A DNA stretch of 64,000 bases from Beaufortia kweichowensis (taxonomy: Eukaryota > Chordata > Actinopteri > Cypriniformes > Gastromyzontidae): assembly GCA_019155185.1 (NCBI GenBank), contig CM032807.1, forward strand, positions 15,660,200 to 15,724,199, given 5' to 3'. Positions 22,065 through 34,998 of this stretch are shown here, piece after piece. The position numbers and the translations under genes were made by a program. Below the pieces are notes generated by a model. It did not search any database. It saw nothing but the letters and a program-made list of their open reading frames with translations, and had not been told where the DNA came from. Every line of letters begins with the position of its first letter. Within the stretch, counting starts at the first letter, position 1.

Positions 22065-22160
22065 GTAAGCAAACTTGACAATGTCCCGAGCGACAAAAAG
22101 ACAACAAAGCGTGCAAAATCATCGTAATAAGATTATGTGACAACGAGTGACGCGTAAGTC
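22065..22160 (+). other. Candidate splice donors after the unit's first exon (unit 1)
   Basis: GCCAG|GTAAGC at 22064/22065 is a strong donor. A second consensus donor, GTAAGTC, begins at 22154 and could give an alternative first exon. Neither upstream stretch has a long frame, so the first exon would be 5' UTR. The matching acceptor would be TATCTTTCAG ending at 22981. Confidence 0.4.
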
Positions 22161-22326
22161 TTCTTTCTTTTATTTCTCAAGCGCACACGGTTTCGCGATT
22201 GTAGATAGTAAACCTGGTTCTCGGGTGGACTGATTAGCGGTTGTGTAAACACGGTTTAACTGGAAATGCATTTCTTTTTCTATTTCCTTTATATATAGAG
22301 ATATCATTTATCATATTCTGCTTTTG

Positions 22327-22430
22327 TGACGTTGCGTTTCGGTGCGTCACAGTCGCACTGTGGAACGCGGCGCTAAGGAGAGACATTCCACCAAGTCATT
22401 AATACGTCACGCACGCGCGTGTATGCAATG
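22327..22430 (+). promoter_or_regulatory. CpG-rich block with three CRE-like sites (unit 1)
   Basis: TGACGTT (22327-22333), TGCGTCA (22343-22349) and TACGTCA (22403-22409) lie within 85 bases, next to an alternating GCACGCGCGTG stretch. The block is inside the putative first intron and could be an internal promoter or enhancer. Its indel content differs from unit to unit more than any other part of the repeat. Confidence 0.35.
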
Positions 22431-22582
22431 TAAGAGACAAACAAAGAACCTTAAACCTACTTTAGTTATACCGTGATTCATTTTCGTATTAGATTGCATG
22501 TTTTATTTAGATTCCTATTGTTATATGACCTCCTATTGTTATTCTTAACTGTACATGTATTTTATTCTGTTTGTTGCTTGTT

Positions 22583-22762
22583 ATGTCTTGTATTACTTCT
22601 ATGGCTTTTACACGGTCTACATATAATTTCACTGCGAGTTGTATCACGTGTATCACAACTTTGTATGTGAAGAATACTACTTGGCCTGCGTGTCCAGACA
22701 ATTGTGCCGCTTGCAATCTTTTTATTTCTGCTTTGGTTTCTATGCTGTGTGATGAAACGTAA
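22583..22762 (+). CDS. Cys-rich 59-residue small frame in the unit (speculative)
   Basis: The frame starts at ATG 22583 (MSCITSMAFTRSTYNF) and ends at the TAA at 22760-22762. It has eight cysteines, including the block ACPDNCAAC, and two N-glycosylation sequons (NFT, NTT). The core is unbroken in the units starting at 21540, 26024, 30498, 34999, 39502, 43997, 48498, 53005 and 57521. It is frameshifted in the last partial unit. It lies between the proposed first exon and exon 2, so it would need its own transcript. The DNA is nearly identical between units, so openness alone does not show selection. The start context is weak. No known family. Confidence 0.15.
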   Translation: MSCITSMAFTRSTYNFTASCITCITTLYVKNTTWPACPDNCAACNLFISALVSMLCDET

Positions 22763-25700
22763 CCTATGGCTTTCCAAAAATGTGGTGTTTTTGTTACGCA
22801 TGGGCATTGTGGTTTTAGTGGTCGGTAATAATTACTTTTACTATTATTCATGTGATACATTTGTTATCAATAGGTGTCTTTGTGTTATCGGCATGAGTTA
22901 TGCCCATCAGTTGTACGTGTAGTCTACTGCTATGGTGCTTTGCACAATACATGCTAACAATTCTTTACGATTATCTTTCAGGAATTTGAATCTGCATGGC
23001 TTTTACAAAACAGCGCGTGGTAAAAGACAAGGACGCGTCCTCTCGTGGAATAAAGAGACGTTCCTTCTGCAAAGGAGCATGTCAGGCCAGTTGGCGTGCA
23101 CCTCGGTCCGGCTGGAGATGCTGAGGACACCTGAGGACCTGCCTAGGTGGTTTGAAACCAAGGCCCTGGCAGACCTCAATAAGAAATATACACTAGGGAG
23201 CTTCTGGATGCTGAATCGTTCATGGAGCCTAGGTTCAAAGCGCAAGTATATCAGCGCAGGCCACGTCCCCGTGGCTTGGACCCGACTAAAGATGGTAATT
23301 CTGGAATCCGTGAGACGTACTCTAGTAATAATGATGCGCTTGATCGTTATGCTTCCACAAACACATGTTTCTATGTAATTCAACTGCACAATTAATGTGA
23401 GATTTTTTTCTCCCCATCTGCCAGGAGAAGAGATCTCAGTATAGTGAAAGCGTTCAGAAGCTCGCATGACCCTCAGGGGAAAAGGCAGACAGTTCTCCTA
23501 ATTTCCCGGCATGCCGCTACCGACCCGGCGATGATTAAGATGCATATTGCTGTTAATGCTCAGACAGCGTTTCTTTTAAGATTACCTTAAAAGTACAGTT
23601 CACATGTTTATTTTGCCTTTGGCTTTTCCATTTACTCAAATCTATTCAGAGAGGTACAGGCAGACGTTTGTTCTCCTTGATTTTTTTTGCACCGTGTGTG
23701 TTGCGCTTCTGACTGGAGATCATTAAGACCATATGTATCTTATATTTTTATTTGATTTATTTAAAGGCTGTCTGGTAAAGTTCACAGACGGTGTTTGACA
23801 AGTTTTACACGTTTACATACGTTCATGACTTATTTGGCATCTAAAGAGTGATTTAGATATCACCACATTTCATCCTAATCCGAAAGTCTGGCCAACAGGA
23901 AAGAGCGCTGTACATGTTTCGTTTATCTTATCGTGTGTGTCTCTCAGACTGTACAATGATTTATTGTTTGTTGAGTAATACAGAAGCTAAAGGGCTTTAA
24001 AAGCAACAACCGCACATTAAATAACAATGGCGATGTTTGTTAAAAACAGAATCACAATTCGATTATTTTCTTGGAAAGAAAATTCCCTGTGTATTTTCAG
24101 ATGCAATGTCTAAAATATGTTGTCAGTCACTGAAGTAATGTTCTAACAAAAGAAAGCTGTGTGTCATATGTAGGCATGGATGGCATTCATGTTTGAATCT
24201 GACAATGGATTCAACTGCTGAACGAAATCCCTCGAATTCATGGAACTCCATGAGCCGTTAACTGTATGTTGCTGTGTTCAAATCTAATGCAATGTGTATG
24301 ACTTTAGTGTTTTTGTTTTTGTTTTTGTATTAACATTAAGATATGGGAGAGAATCAGTTGATGCTAGACTTACTCAAGATTGCTGTTTTGCACTCAGTCA
24401 GGCGTGACGTCCTGCTGGCTTGACACTGGTCAACACCTTCTTTGTTCTAAAGCAGTAGCCCAGACGCTTTTCTGGAAAGAGCCGAAGTGTATTGCGGTTC
24501 ATTGATGTGCTTGGAAAGGAAATTTTCAGATGCAATAAATAAATAAATAAATGACATCTTTCTGAGTTGCCTCTGTCCACCATAAGGGGTTCTAATGTGA
24601 TGGAATGTATTGGGCGTGGCTCTCTTTGTTCCATGCTACATTCTTAGTGACATCACAGAATAGAATCTTTTGCACAATGTTGCAATACACTGTTCAAATG
24701 AAGATTAGATGTAAACATGTTTGTTTTGCTTAAGCCGTTTATGTGACTGCAGAAAATGAAGTGAGACACAGGTGGTGTTCTTTTAAGGACATGTTTTATT
24801 TGTAAAGTACAAACTCGTCTGTCATATAATGTGCAATTAAATCACAGGCTTTGATAAGCTCAACCTTTTCTGTATAAACAGCAACTGATTTCATGTAGAA
24901 ATGTTCCTAAATGTAGACGGTAGAAACGGTACTAAATGTAAGTGTAGAAATGTTTTTTACATTTTCAAAAACAGTGCTATTCAAAAGTGCAACAGTTCAA
25001 TTCAGATCAAAGTGGCCAAAATAACATTTCAAAGTTAAATAGGCAAAATCATAGCAGAAGGCATTTTTAGGGTACTTTATTGTTCTGCACACACCCTGGC
25101 TACATATCACTGGCTATGTGTCATATTCATGTGTATATAAAGTGCTTAACCATTGTATTAGAGCACTCGTCATAATAAAAAGAAAACACAAACAGTAATC
25201 GGTCAAAAACTTGTCTAAAACAACATTTTTTATTGTTGTGTTCATTGGGCAAATAGCAAATGAAAACCACGAAATAGTCTGTATTCGCATTTTGTTATAC
25301 CCAGATTTTAGCTGGCACATTCAGCTTCTCTCAGAAGTCAGGAATTAAGGACTGCAAGTACGCTACCAGTCAAAGGCTTTCATACAATTGATAGAAGTGT
25401 TTCTCATGATCTTCAAAAATTTTTTTTCTTAAGGTGTACATTTCAATGTTTGAACTGAATGTCATAGACAAAAATGTACTTCTGCCAACATATTCTTTTT
25501 CTTTTGCATTTGAAAACTAAAATCGTATTTTCAAAAAAAAAAAAAAAAAAAAAACATTTGAAATGGATTACTAGGACCAAATAATGAATAAAAAGCCACC
25601 AATAAGAGTCCAGCAAAGATGGAAATTCCTTCAGTGCTGTTTAAAAGCTTCCTCAAGAAACTGGATGATAAGAGAGTAAGACTGTACAAATTCCAGTCAA

Positions 25701-26023
25701 AGGGTGGCTACTTTTGAGGATGCTGAAATAAAACCTGGTGTTTATTTGTTTTTGGATGTTGGACGCAACATAATTCCCGCAGTTTTAATTGTGTTATTTC
25801 ATGGTTTTGAGGAGTTTGCTACTGATATTCTAAAATGTGTGTGAGGGGGGACTAAACAACAGTGAGTAAGTGTTTGTAAACCTTTGCTTGGTAGTGTAAA
25901 TAACTGTAACTGGGCATGTGAATAAAAAACAATAATGTGCTTTACTATTTCTTATTTTGCCTGTCGTGTTAAAACAGCACCATTTAACAATTCGCCGATA
26001 ACAGCAGCCATTCGATTTAAGCA

Positions 26024-29000
26024 ATAGAATTACTACTGAGCTTAAATAGCACACACACACACATACTGGTGGATTAACCATTACCATAGAAACATGATTT
26101 TAGAATGTATTCGGGCGTGGCTCAATTGTCATAAACTTGCTCAGTACTGTATCTATGGTGATATACGTCACACACCCGCATATATATATTTCCCGAATTT
26201 CTCCTATTCTTTCTATAAACATTTTTCCGTTTTGTTTACAAAGGCCGTCTGCTACTAACATTCGGCGACGTAAAGTTAAAGGTCCGACTGCCTGAGTGCC
26301 TCCCACGTGCGCCTGCATGGTCCGGGTAACGTAGCGACAACCAATGACAGACAGCTGTCGCTCTCACGTGAGCGGACTTGTTCGGGCTTTACCGATTCGG
26401 TCTTTAATGTAGTTACTGTACATACAGCTAGCTTGCACGCACATTACCAACTGCACATTGATATGCGTATTTGCCTGATACTGGGATAAACTGCTTTGGC
26501 GTTGAACGCGGCATTCACAAACGCGCTAGGCCTAATTTCTAGCTGCCAGGTAAGCAAACTTGACAATGTCCCGAGCGACAAAAGACAACAAAGCGTGCAA
26601 AATCATCGTAATAAGATTATGTGACAACGAGTGACGCGTAAGTCTTCTTTCTTTTATTTCTCAAAGCGCACACGGTTTTAGCGATTGTAGATAGTAAACC
26701 TGGTTCTCGGGTGGACTGATTAGCGGTTGTGTAAACACGGTTTAACTGGAAATGCATTTCTTTTTCTATTTCTTTAATATATAGAGATATCATTTATCAT
26801 ATTCTGCTTTTGTGACGTTGCGTTTGGTGCGTCACAGTCGCACTGTGGAACGCGGCGCTAAGGAGAGACATTCCACCAAGTCATTAATAATACGTCACGC
26901 GCGCGTGTATGCAATGTAAGAGACAAACAAAGAACCTTAAACCTACTTTAGTTATACCGTGATTCATTTTCGTATTAGATTGCATGTTTTATTTAGATTC
27001 CTATTGTTATATGACCTCCTATTGTTATTCTTAACTGTACATGTATTTTATTCTGTTTGTTGCTTGTTATGTCTTGTATTACTTCTATGGCTTTTACACG
27101 GTCTACATATAATTTCACTGCGAGTTGTATCACGTGTATCACAACTTTGTATGTGAAGAATACTACTTGGCCTGCGTGTCCAGACAATTGTGCCGCTTGC
27201 AATCTTTTTATTTCTGCTTTGGTTTCTATGCTGTGTGATGAAAGCGTAACCTATGCTTTCAAAAATGTGGTGTTTTGTTACGCATGGGCATTGTGGTTTT
27301 AGTGGTCGGTAATAATTACTTTTACTATTATTCATGTGATACATTTGTTATCAATAGGTGTCTTTGTGTTATCGGCATGAGTTATGCCCATCAGTTGTAC
27401 GTGTAGTCTACTGCTATGGTGCTTTGCACAATACATGCTAACAATTCTTTACGATTATCTTTCAGGAATTTGAATCTGCATGGCTTTTACAAAACAGCGC
27501 GGTAAAAGACAAGGACGCCAGCCTCCTCGTGGAATAAAGAGACGTTCCTTCTGCAAAGGAGCATGTCAGGCCAGTTGGCGTGCACCTCGGTCCGGCTGGA
27601 GATGCTGAGGACACCTGAGGACCTGCCTAGGTGGTTTGAAACCAAGGCCCTGGCAGACCTCAATAAAGAAATATACACTAGGGAGCTTCTGGATGCTGAA
27701 TCGTTCATGGAGCCTAGGTTCAAAGCGCAGTACATCATCAGCGCAGGCCCACGTCCCGTGGCTTGGACCCGACTAAAGATGGTAATTCTGGAATCCGTGA
27801 GACGTACTCTAGTAATAATGATGCGCTTGATCGTTATGCTTCCACAAACACATGTTTCTATGTAATTCAACTGCACAATTAATGTGAGATTTTTTTCCCC
27901 CCCATCTGCCAGGAGAAGAGATCTCGTATAGTGAAAGCGTTCAGAAGCTCGCTGCCCTCAGGGGAAAAGGCAGACAGTTCTCCTAATTCCGCCGGCATGC
28001 CGCTACCGACCGGCGATGATTAAGATGCATATTGCTGTTAATGCTCAGACAGCGTTTCTTTTAAGATTACCTTAAAAGTACAGTTCACATGTTTATTTTG
28101 CCTTTGGCTTTTTCCATTTACTCAAATCTATTCAGAGAGGTACAGGCAGACGTTTGTTCTCCTTGATTTTTTTTTGCACCGTGTGTGTTGCGCTTCTAAC
28201 TGGAGATCATTAAGACCATATGTATCTTATATTTTTATTGATTTATTTAAAGGCTGTCTGGTAAAGTTCACAGACGGTGTTTGACAAGTTTTACACGTTT
28301 ACATACGTTCATGACTTATTTGGCATGATTTAGATATCACCACATTTCATCCTAATCCGAAAGTCTGGCCAACAGGAAAGAGCTGTACATGTTTCGTTTA
28401 TCTTATCGTGTGTGTCTCTCAGACTGTACAATGATTTATTGTTTGTTGAGTAATACAGAAGCTAAAGGGCTTTAAAAGCAACAACCGCACATTAAATAAC
28501 AATGGCGATGTTTGTTAAAAACAGAATCACAATTCGATTATTTTCTTGGAAAAGAAAATTCCCTGTGTATTTTCAGATGCAATGTCTAAAATATGTTGTC
28601 AGTCACTGAAGTAATGTTCTAACAAAAGAAAGCTGTGTGTCATATGTAGGCATGGATGGCATTCATGTTTGAATCTGACAATGGATTCAACTGCTGAACG
28701 AAATCCCTCGAATTCATGGAACTCCATGAGCCGTTAACTGTATGTTGCTTGTTCAAATCTAATGCAATGTGTATGACTTTAGTGTTTTTTGTTTTGTTTT
28801 TGTATTAACATTAAGATATGGGAGAGAATCAGTTGATGCTAGACTTACTCAAGATTGCTGTTTTGCACTCAGTCAGGCGTGGACGTCCTGCTGGCTTGAC
28901 ACTGGTCAACACCTTCTTTGTTCTAAAGCAGTAGCCCAGACGCTTTTCTGGAAAGAGCCGAAGTGTATTGCGGTTCATTGATGTGCTTGGAAAGGAAATT

Positions 29001-30497
29001 TTCAGATGCAATAAATAAATAAATAAATGACATCTTTCTGAGTTGCCTCTGTCCACCATAAGGGGTTCTAATGTGATGGAATGTATTGGGCGTGGCTCTC
29101 TTTGTTCCATGCTACATTCTTAGTGACATCACAGAATAGAATCTTTTGCACAATGTTGCAATACACTGTTCAAATGAAGATTAGATGTAAACATGTTTGT
29201 TTTGCTTAAGCCGTTTATGTGACTGCAGAAATGAAGTGAGACACAGGTGGTGTTCTTTTAAGGACATGTTTTATTTGTAAAGTACAAACTCGTCTGTCAT
29301 ATAATGTGCAATTAAATCACAGGCTTTGATAAGCTCAACCTTTTCTGTATAAACAGCAACTGATTTCATGTAGAAATGTTCCTAAATGTAGACGGTAGAA
29401 ACGGTACTAAATGTAAGTGTAGAAATGTTTTTTACATTTTCAAAAACAGTGCTATTCAAAAGTGCAACAGTTCAATTCAGATCAAAGTGGCCAAAATAAC
29501 ATTTCAAAGTTAAATAGGCAAAATCATAGCAGAAGGCATTTTAGGGTACTTTATTGTTCTGCACACACCCTGGCTACATATCACTGGCTATGTGTCATAT
29601 TCATGTGTATATAAAGTGCTTAACCATTGTATTAGAGCACTCGTCATAATAAAAAGAAAACACAAACCGTAATCGGTCAAAAACTTGTCTAAAACAACAT
29701 TTTTTATTGTTGTGTTCATTGGGCAAATAGCAAATGAAAACCACGAAATAGTCTGTATTCGCATTTTGTTATACCCAGATTTTAGCTGGCACATTCAGCT
29801 TCTCTCAGAAGTCAGGAATTAAGGACTGCAAGTACGCTACCAGTCAAAGGCTTTCATACAATTGATAGAAGTGTTTCTCATGATCTTCAAAAAATTTTTT
29901 ATCTGAAGGTGTACATTTCAATGTTTGAACTGAATGTCATAGACAAAAATGTACTTCTGCCAACATATTCTTTTTCTTTTGCATTTGAAAACTAAAATCG
30001 TATTTTCAAAAAAAAACAAAAAAACATTTGAAATGGATTACTAGGACCAAATAATGAATAAAGAGCCACCAATAAGAGTCCAGCAAAGATGGAAATTCCT
30101 TCAGTGCTGTTTAAAAAGCTTCCTCAAGAAACTGGATGATAAGAGAGTAAGACTGTACAAATTCCAGTCAAAGGGTGGCTACTTTTGAGGATGCTGAAAA
30201 AAAAAAACCTGGTGTTTATTTGTTTTGGATGTTGGACGCAACATAATTCCGCGCAGTTTTAATTGTGTTATTTCATGGTTTTGAGGAGTTTGCTACTGAT
30301 ATTCTAAAATGTGTGTGAGGGGGGACTAAACAACAGTGAGTAAGTGTTTGTAAACCTTTGCTTGGTAGTGTAAATAACTGTAACTGGGCATGTGAATAAA
30401 AAACAATAATGTGCTTTACTATTTCTTATTTTGCCTGTCGTGTTAAAACAGCACCATTTAACAATTCGCCGATAACAGCAGCCATTCGATTTAAGCA
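26024..30497 (+). repeat. Array unit 2 (4474 bp)
   Basis: Candidate exon 2 spans 27466-27781 (ATG 27480) and exon 3 27913-27986. The head of the frame is open in the arginine/glycine-rich reading (TKQRGKRQGR). This is the only unit with AATAAAGAAATA in place of AATAAGAAATA, which puts the middle into the reading EIYTRELLDAESFMEPRFK. A missing C at CGGTCCGG still breaks the frame. Exon 3 is open to its TAA and has GCT for GCG, a synonymous change. Confidence 0.9.
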
Positions 30498-30522
30498 ATA
30501 GAATTACTACTGAGCTTAAATA

Positions 30523-30554
<32 letters not shown>

Positions 30555-33500
30555 TGGTGGATTAACCATTACCATAGAAACATGATTTTAGAATGTATTC
30601 GGGCGTGGCTCAATTGTCATAAACTTGCTCAGTACTGTATCTATGGTGATATACGTCACACACCGCATATATATATTTCCCGAATTTCTCCTATTCTCCT
30701 ATTCTTTCTATAAACATTTTTCCGTTTTGTTTACAAAGGCCGTCTGCTACTAACATTCGGCGACGTAGTTAAAGGTCCGACTGCCTGAGTGCCTCCCACG
30801 CGCCTGCATGGTCCGGGTAACGTAGCGACAACCAATGACAGACAGCTGTCGCTCTCACGTGAGCGGACTTGTTCGGGCTTTACCGATTCGGTCTTTAATG
30901 TAGTTACTGTACATACAGCTAGCTTGCACGCACATTACCAACTGCACATTGATATGCGTATTTGCCTGATACTGGGATAAACTGCTTTGGCGTTGAACGC
31001 GGCATTCACAAACACGCTAGGCCTAATTTCTAGCTGCCAGGTAAGCAAACTTGACAATGTCCCGAGCGACAAAAAGACAACAAAGCGTGCAAAATCATCG
31101 TAATAAGATTATGTGACAACGAGTGACGCGTAAGTCTTCTTTCTTTTATTTCAAGCGCACACGGTTTCGCGATTGTAGATAGTAAACCTGGTTCTCGGGT
31201 GGACTGATTAGCGGTTGTGTAAACACGGTTTAACTGGAAATGCATTTCTTTTTCTATTTCCTTAATATATAGAGATATCATTTATCATATTCTGCTTTTG
31301 TGACGTTGCGTTTGGTCGCGTCACAGTCGCACTGTGGAACGCGGCGCTAAGGAGAGACATTCCACCAAGTCATTAATACGTCACGCACGCGCGTGTATGC
31401 AATGTAAGAGACAAACAAAGAACCTTAAACCTACTTTAGTTATACCGTGATTCATTTTCGTATTAGATTGCATGTTTTATTTAGATTCCTATTGTTATAT
31501 GACCTCCTATTGTTATTCTTAACTGTACATGTATTTTATTCTGTTTGTTGCTTGTTATGTCTTGTATTACTTCTATGGCTTTTACACGGTCTACATATAA
31601 TTTCACTGCGAGTTGTATCACGTGTATCACAACTTTGTATGTGAAGAATACTACTTGGCCTGCGTGTCCAGACAATTGTGCCGCTTGCAATCTTTTTATT
31701 TCTGCTTTGGTTTCTATGCTGTGTGATGAAACGTAACCTATGGCTTTCCAAAATGTGGTGTTTTTTTGTTACGCATGGGCATTGTGGTTTTAGTGGTCGG
31801 TAATAATTACTTTTACTATTATTCATGTGATACATTTGTTATCAATAGGTGTCTTTGTGTTATCGGCATGAGTTATGCCCATCAGTTGTACGTGTAGTCT
31901 ACTGCTATGGTGCTTTGCACAATACATGCTAACAATTCTTTACGATTATCTTTCAGGAATTTGAATCTGCATGGCTTTTACAAACGGCGCGTGGTAAAAG
32001 ACAAGGACGGCGTCCTCTCGTGGAATAAAGAGACGTTCCTTCTGCAAAGGAGCATGTCAGGCCAGTTGGCGTGCACCTCGGTCCGGCTGGAGATGCTGAG
32101 GACACCTGAGGACCTGCCTAGGTGGTTTGAAACCAAGGCCCTGGCAGACCTCAATAAGAAATATACACTAGGGAGCTTCTGGATGCTGAATCGTTCATGG
32201 AGCCTAGGTTCAAAGCGCAGTATTATCAGCGCAGGCCACGCCCCCGTGGCTTGGACCCGACTAAAGATGGTAATTCTGGAATCCCGTGGAGACGTACTCT
32301 CTAGTAATAATGATGCGCTTGATCGTTATGCTTCCACAAACACATGTTTCTATGTAATTCAACTGCACAATTAATGTGAGATTTTTTCCCCCCCCATCTG
32401 CCAGGAGAAGAGATCTCGTATAGTGAAAGCGTTCAGAAGCTCTGGCCCTCAGGGGAAAAGGCAGACAGTTCTCCTAATTCCGCCGGCATGCCGCTACCGA
32501 CCGGCGATGATTAAGATGCATATTGCTGTTAATGCTCAGACAGCGTTTCTTTTAAGATTACCTTAAAAGTACAGTTCACATGTTTATTTTGCCTTTGGCT
32601 TTTTCCATTTACTCAAATCTATTCAGAGAGGTACAGGCAGACGTTTGTTCTCCTTGATTTTTTTTTGCACCGTGTGTGTTGCGCTTCTGACTGGAGATCA
32701 TTAAGACCATATGTATCTTATATTTTTATTGATTTATTTAAAGGCTGTCTGGTAAAGTTCACAGACGGTGTTTGACAAGTTTTACACGTTTACATACGTT
32801 CATGACTTATTTGGCATCTAAAGAGTGATTTAGATATCACCACATTTCATCCTAATCCGAAAGTCTGGCCAACAGGGAAAGAGCTGTACATGTTTCGTTT
32901 ATCTTATCGTGTGTGTCTCTCAGACTGTACAATGATTTATTGTTTGTTGAGTAATACAGAAGCTAAAGGGCTTTAAAAAGCAACAACCGCACATTAAATA
33001 ACAATGGCGATGTTTGTTAAAAAACAGAATCACAATTCGATTATTTTCTTGGAAAAGAAAATTCCCTGTGTATTTTCAGATGCAATGTCTAAAATATGTT
33101 GTCAGTCACTGAAGTAATGTTCTAACAAAAGAAAGCTGTGTGTCATATGTAGGCATGGATGGCATTCATGTTTGAATCTGACAATGGATTCAACTCTTGA
33201 ACGAAATCCCTCGAATTCATGGAACTCCATGAGCCGTTAACTGTATGTTGCTGTGTTCAAATCTAATGCAATGTGTATGACTTTAGTGTTTTTGTTTTTG
33301 TTTTTGTATTAACATTAAGATATGGGAGAGAATCAGTTGATGCTAGACTTACTCAAGATTGCTGTTTTGCACTCAGTCAGGCGTGGCGTCCTGCTGGCTT
33401 GACACTGGTCAACACCTTCTTTGTTCTAAAGCAGTAGCCCAGACGCTTTTCTGGAAAGAGCCGAAGTGTATTGCGGTTCATTGATGTGCTTGGAAAGGAA

Positions 33501-34998
33501 ATTTTCAGATGCAATAAATAAATAAATAAATGACATCTTTCTGAGTTGCCTCTGTCCACCATAAGGGGTTCTAATGTGATGGAATGTATTGGGCGTGGCT
33601 CTCTTTGTTCCATGCTACATTCTTAGTGACATCACAGAATAGAATCTTTTGCACAATGTTGCAATACACTGTTCAAATGAAGATTAGATGTAAACATGTT
33701 TGTTTTGCTTAAGCCGTTTATGTGACTGCAGAAATGAAGTGAGACACAGGTGGTGTTCTTTTAAGGACATGTTTTATTTGTAAAGTACAAACTCGTCTGT
33801 CATATAATGTGCAATTAAATCACAGGCTTTGATAAGCTCAACCTTTTCTGTATAAACAGCAACTGATTTCATGTAGAAATGTTCCTAAATGTAGACGGTA
33901 GAAACGGTACTAAATGTAAGTGTAGAAATGTTTTTACATTTTCAAAAACAGTGCTATTCAAAAGTGCAACAGTTCAATTCAGATCAAAGTGGCCAAAATA
34001 ACATTTCAAAGTTAAATAGGCAAAATCATAGCAGAAGGCATTTTTAGGGTACTTTATTGTTCTGCACACACCCTGGCTACATATCACTGGCTATGTGTCA
34101 TATTCATGTGTATATAAAGTGCTTAACCATTGTATTAGAGCACTCGTCATAATAAAAAGAAAACACAAACCGTAATCGGTCAAAAACTTGTCTAAAACAA
34201 CATTTTTTATTGTTGTGTTCATTGGGCAAATAGCAAATGAAAACCACGAAATAGTCTGTATTCGCATTTTGTTATACCCAGATTTTAGCTGGCACATTCA
34301 GCTTCTCTCAGAAGTCAGGAATTAAGGACTGCAAGTACGCTACCAGTCAAAGGCTTTCATACAATTGATAGAAGTGTTTCTCATGATCTTCAAAATTTTT
34401 TTTATCTGAAGGTGTACATTTCAATGTTTGAACTGAATGTCATAGACAAAAATGTACTTCTGCCAACATATTCTTTTTCTTTTGCATTTGAAAACTAAAA
34501 TCGTATTTTCAAAAAAAAAACAAAAAAACATTTGAAATGGATTACTAGGACCAAATAATGAATAAAAAGCCACCAATAAGAGTCCAGCAAAGATGGAAAT
34601 TCCTTCAGTGCTGTTTAAAAAGCTTCCTCAAGAAACTGGATGATAAGAGAGTAAGACTGTACAAATTCCAGTCAAAGGGTGGCTACTTTTGAGGATGCTG
34701 AAATAAAACCTGGTGTTTATTTGTTTTGGATGTTGGACTTAACATAATTCCCCGCAGTTTTAATTGTGTTATTTCATGGTTTTGAGGAGTTTGCTACTGA
34801 TATTCTAAAATGTGTGTGAGGGGGGACTAAACAACAGTGAGTAAGTGTTTGTAAACCTTTGCTTGGTAGTGTAAATAACTGTAACTGGGCATGTGAATAA
34901 AAAACAATAATGTGCTTTACTATTTCTTATTTTGCCTGTCGTGTTAAAACAGCACCATTTAACAATTCGCCGATAACAGCAGCCATTCGATTTAAGCA
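30498..34998 (+). repeat. Array unit 3 (4501 bp)
   Basis: Candidate exon 2 spans 31957-32269 (ATG 31971) and exon 3 32405-32477. The frame meets TAA nine codons after the ATG, and exon 3 is one base short. It has a long CA tract (about 30523-30551) and a tandem duplication of CTCCTATT near 30690 that is shared only with unit 4. Near the right end it reads GGACTTAACAT (about 34735) in place of GGACGCAACAT, a variant shared with units 6, 7 and 8. Confidence 0.9.

Larger units (their letters stand above)
21540..26023 (+). repeat. Array unit 1 (4484 bp), reference copy
   Basis: Order of parts: CA tract (about 21565-21577); TATA-like stretch (21691-21702); E-box/CCAAT/CRE promoter segment; first-exon donor CCAG|GTAAGC (22064/22065); second CpG-rich block (22327-22430); a Cys-rich small frame (22583-22762); candidate exon 2 (22982-23294, ATG 22996) and exon 3 (23425-23501); (AATA)n tract (about 24534-24552); Tc1-like remnant (25359-25898). 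In this unit exon 2 lacks one C at CGGTCCGG, and exon 3 has an extra A giving an early TAG, so the candidate gene is broken as written. Confidence 0.9.

Noticed and set aside
22473..22670. Hydrophobic 65-residue frame repeated in most array units
   Set aside because: It begins with GTG, has no ATG near its start, and is conserved only because the whole segment is near-identical between units.
25130..25175. Short hairpin AGTGCT...AGCACT with a miR-430-like AAAGTGC seed
   Set aside because: The stem is only six or seven pairs with a loop of about 15 bases and the flanks do not pair, so it cannot be a microRNA precursor. No other microRNA-like hairpin was seen in the unit.
27466..27781. hAT transposase similarity from the phrase FMEPRFK
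   Set aside because: hAT transposases often contain LDPRFK, but no other hAT block is present and the frame is only about 100 codons, so the match is too short to support.
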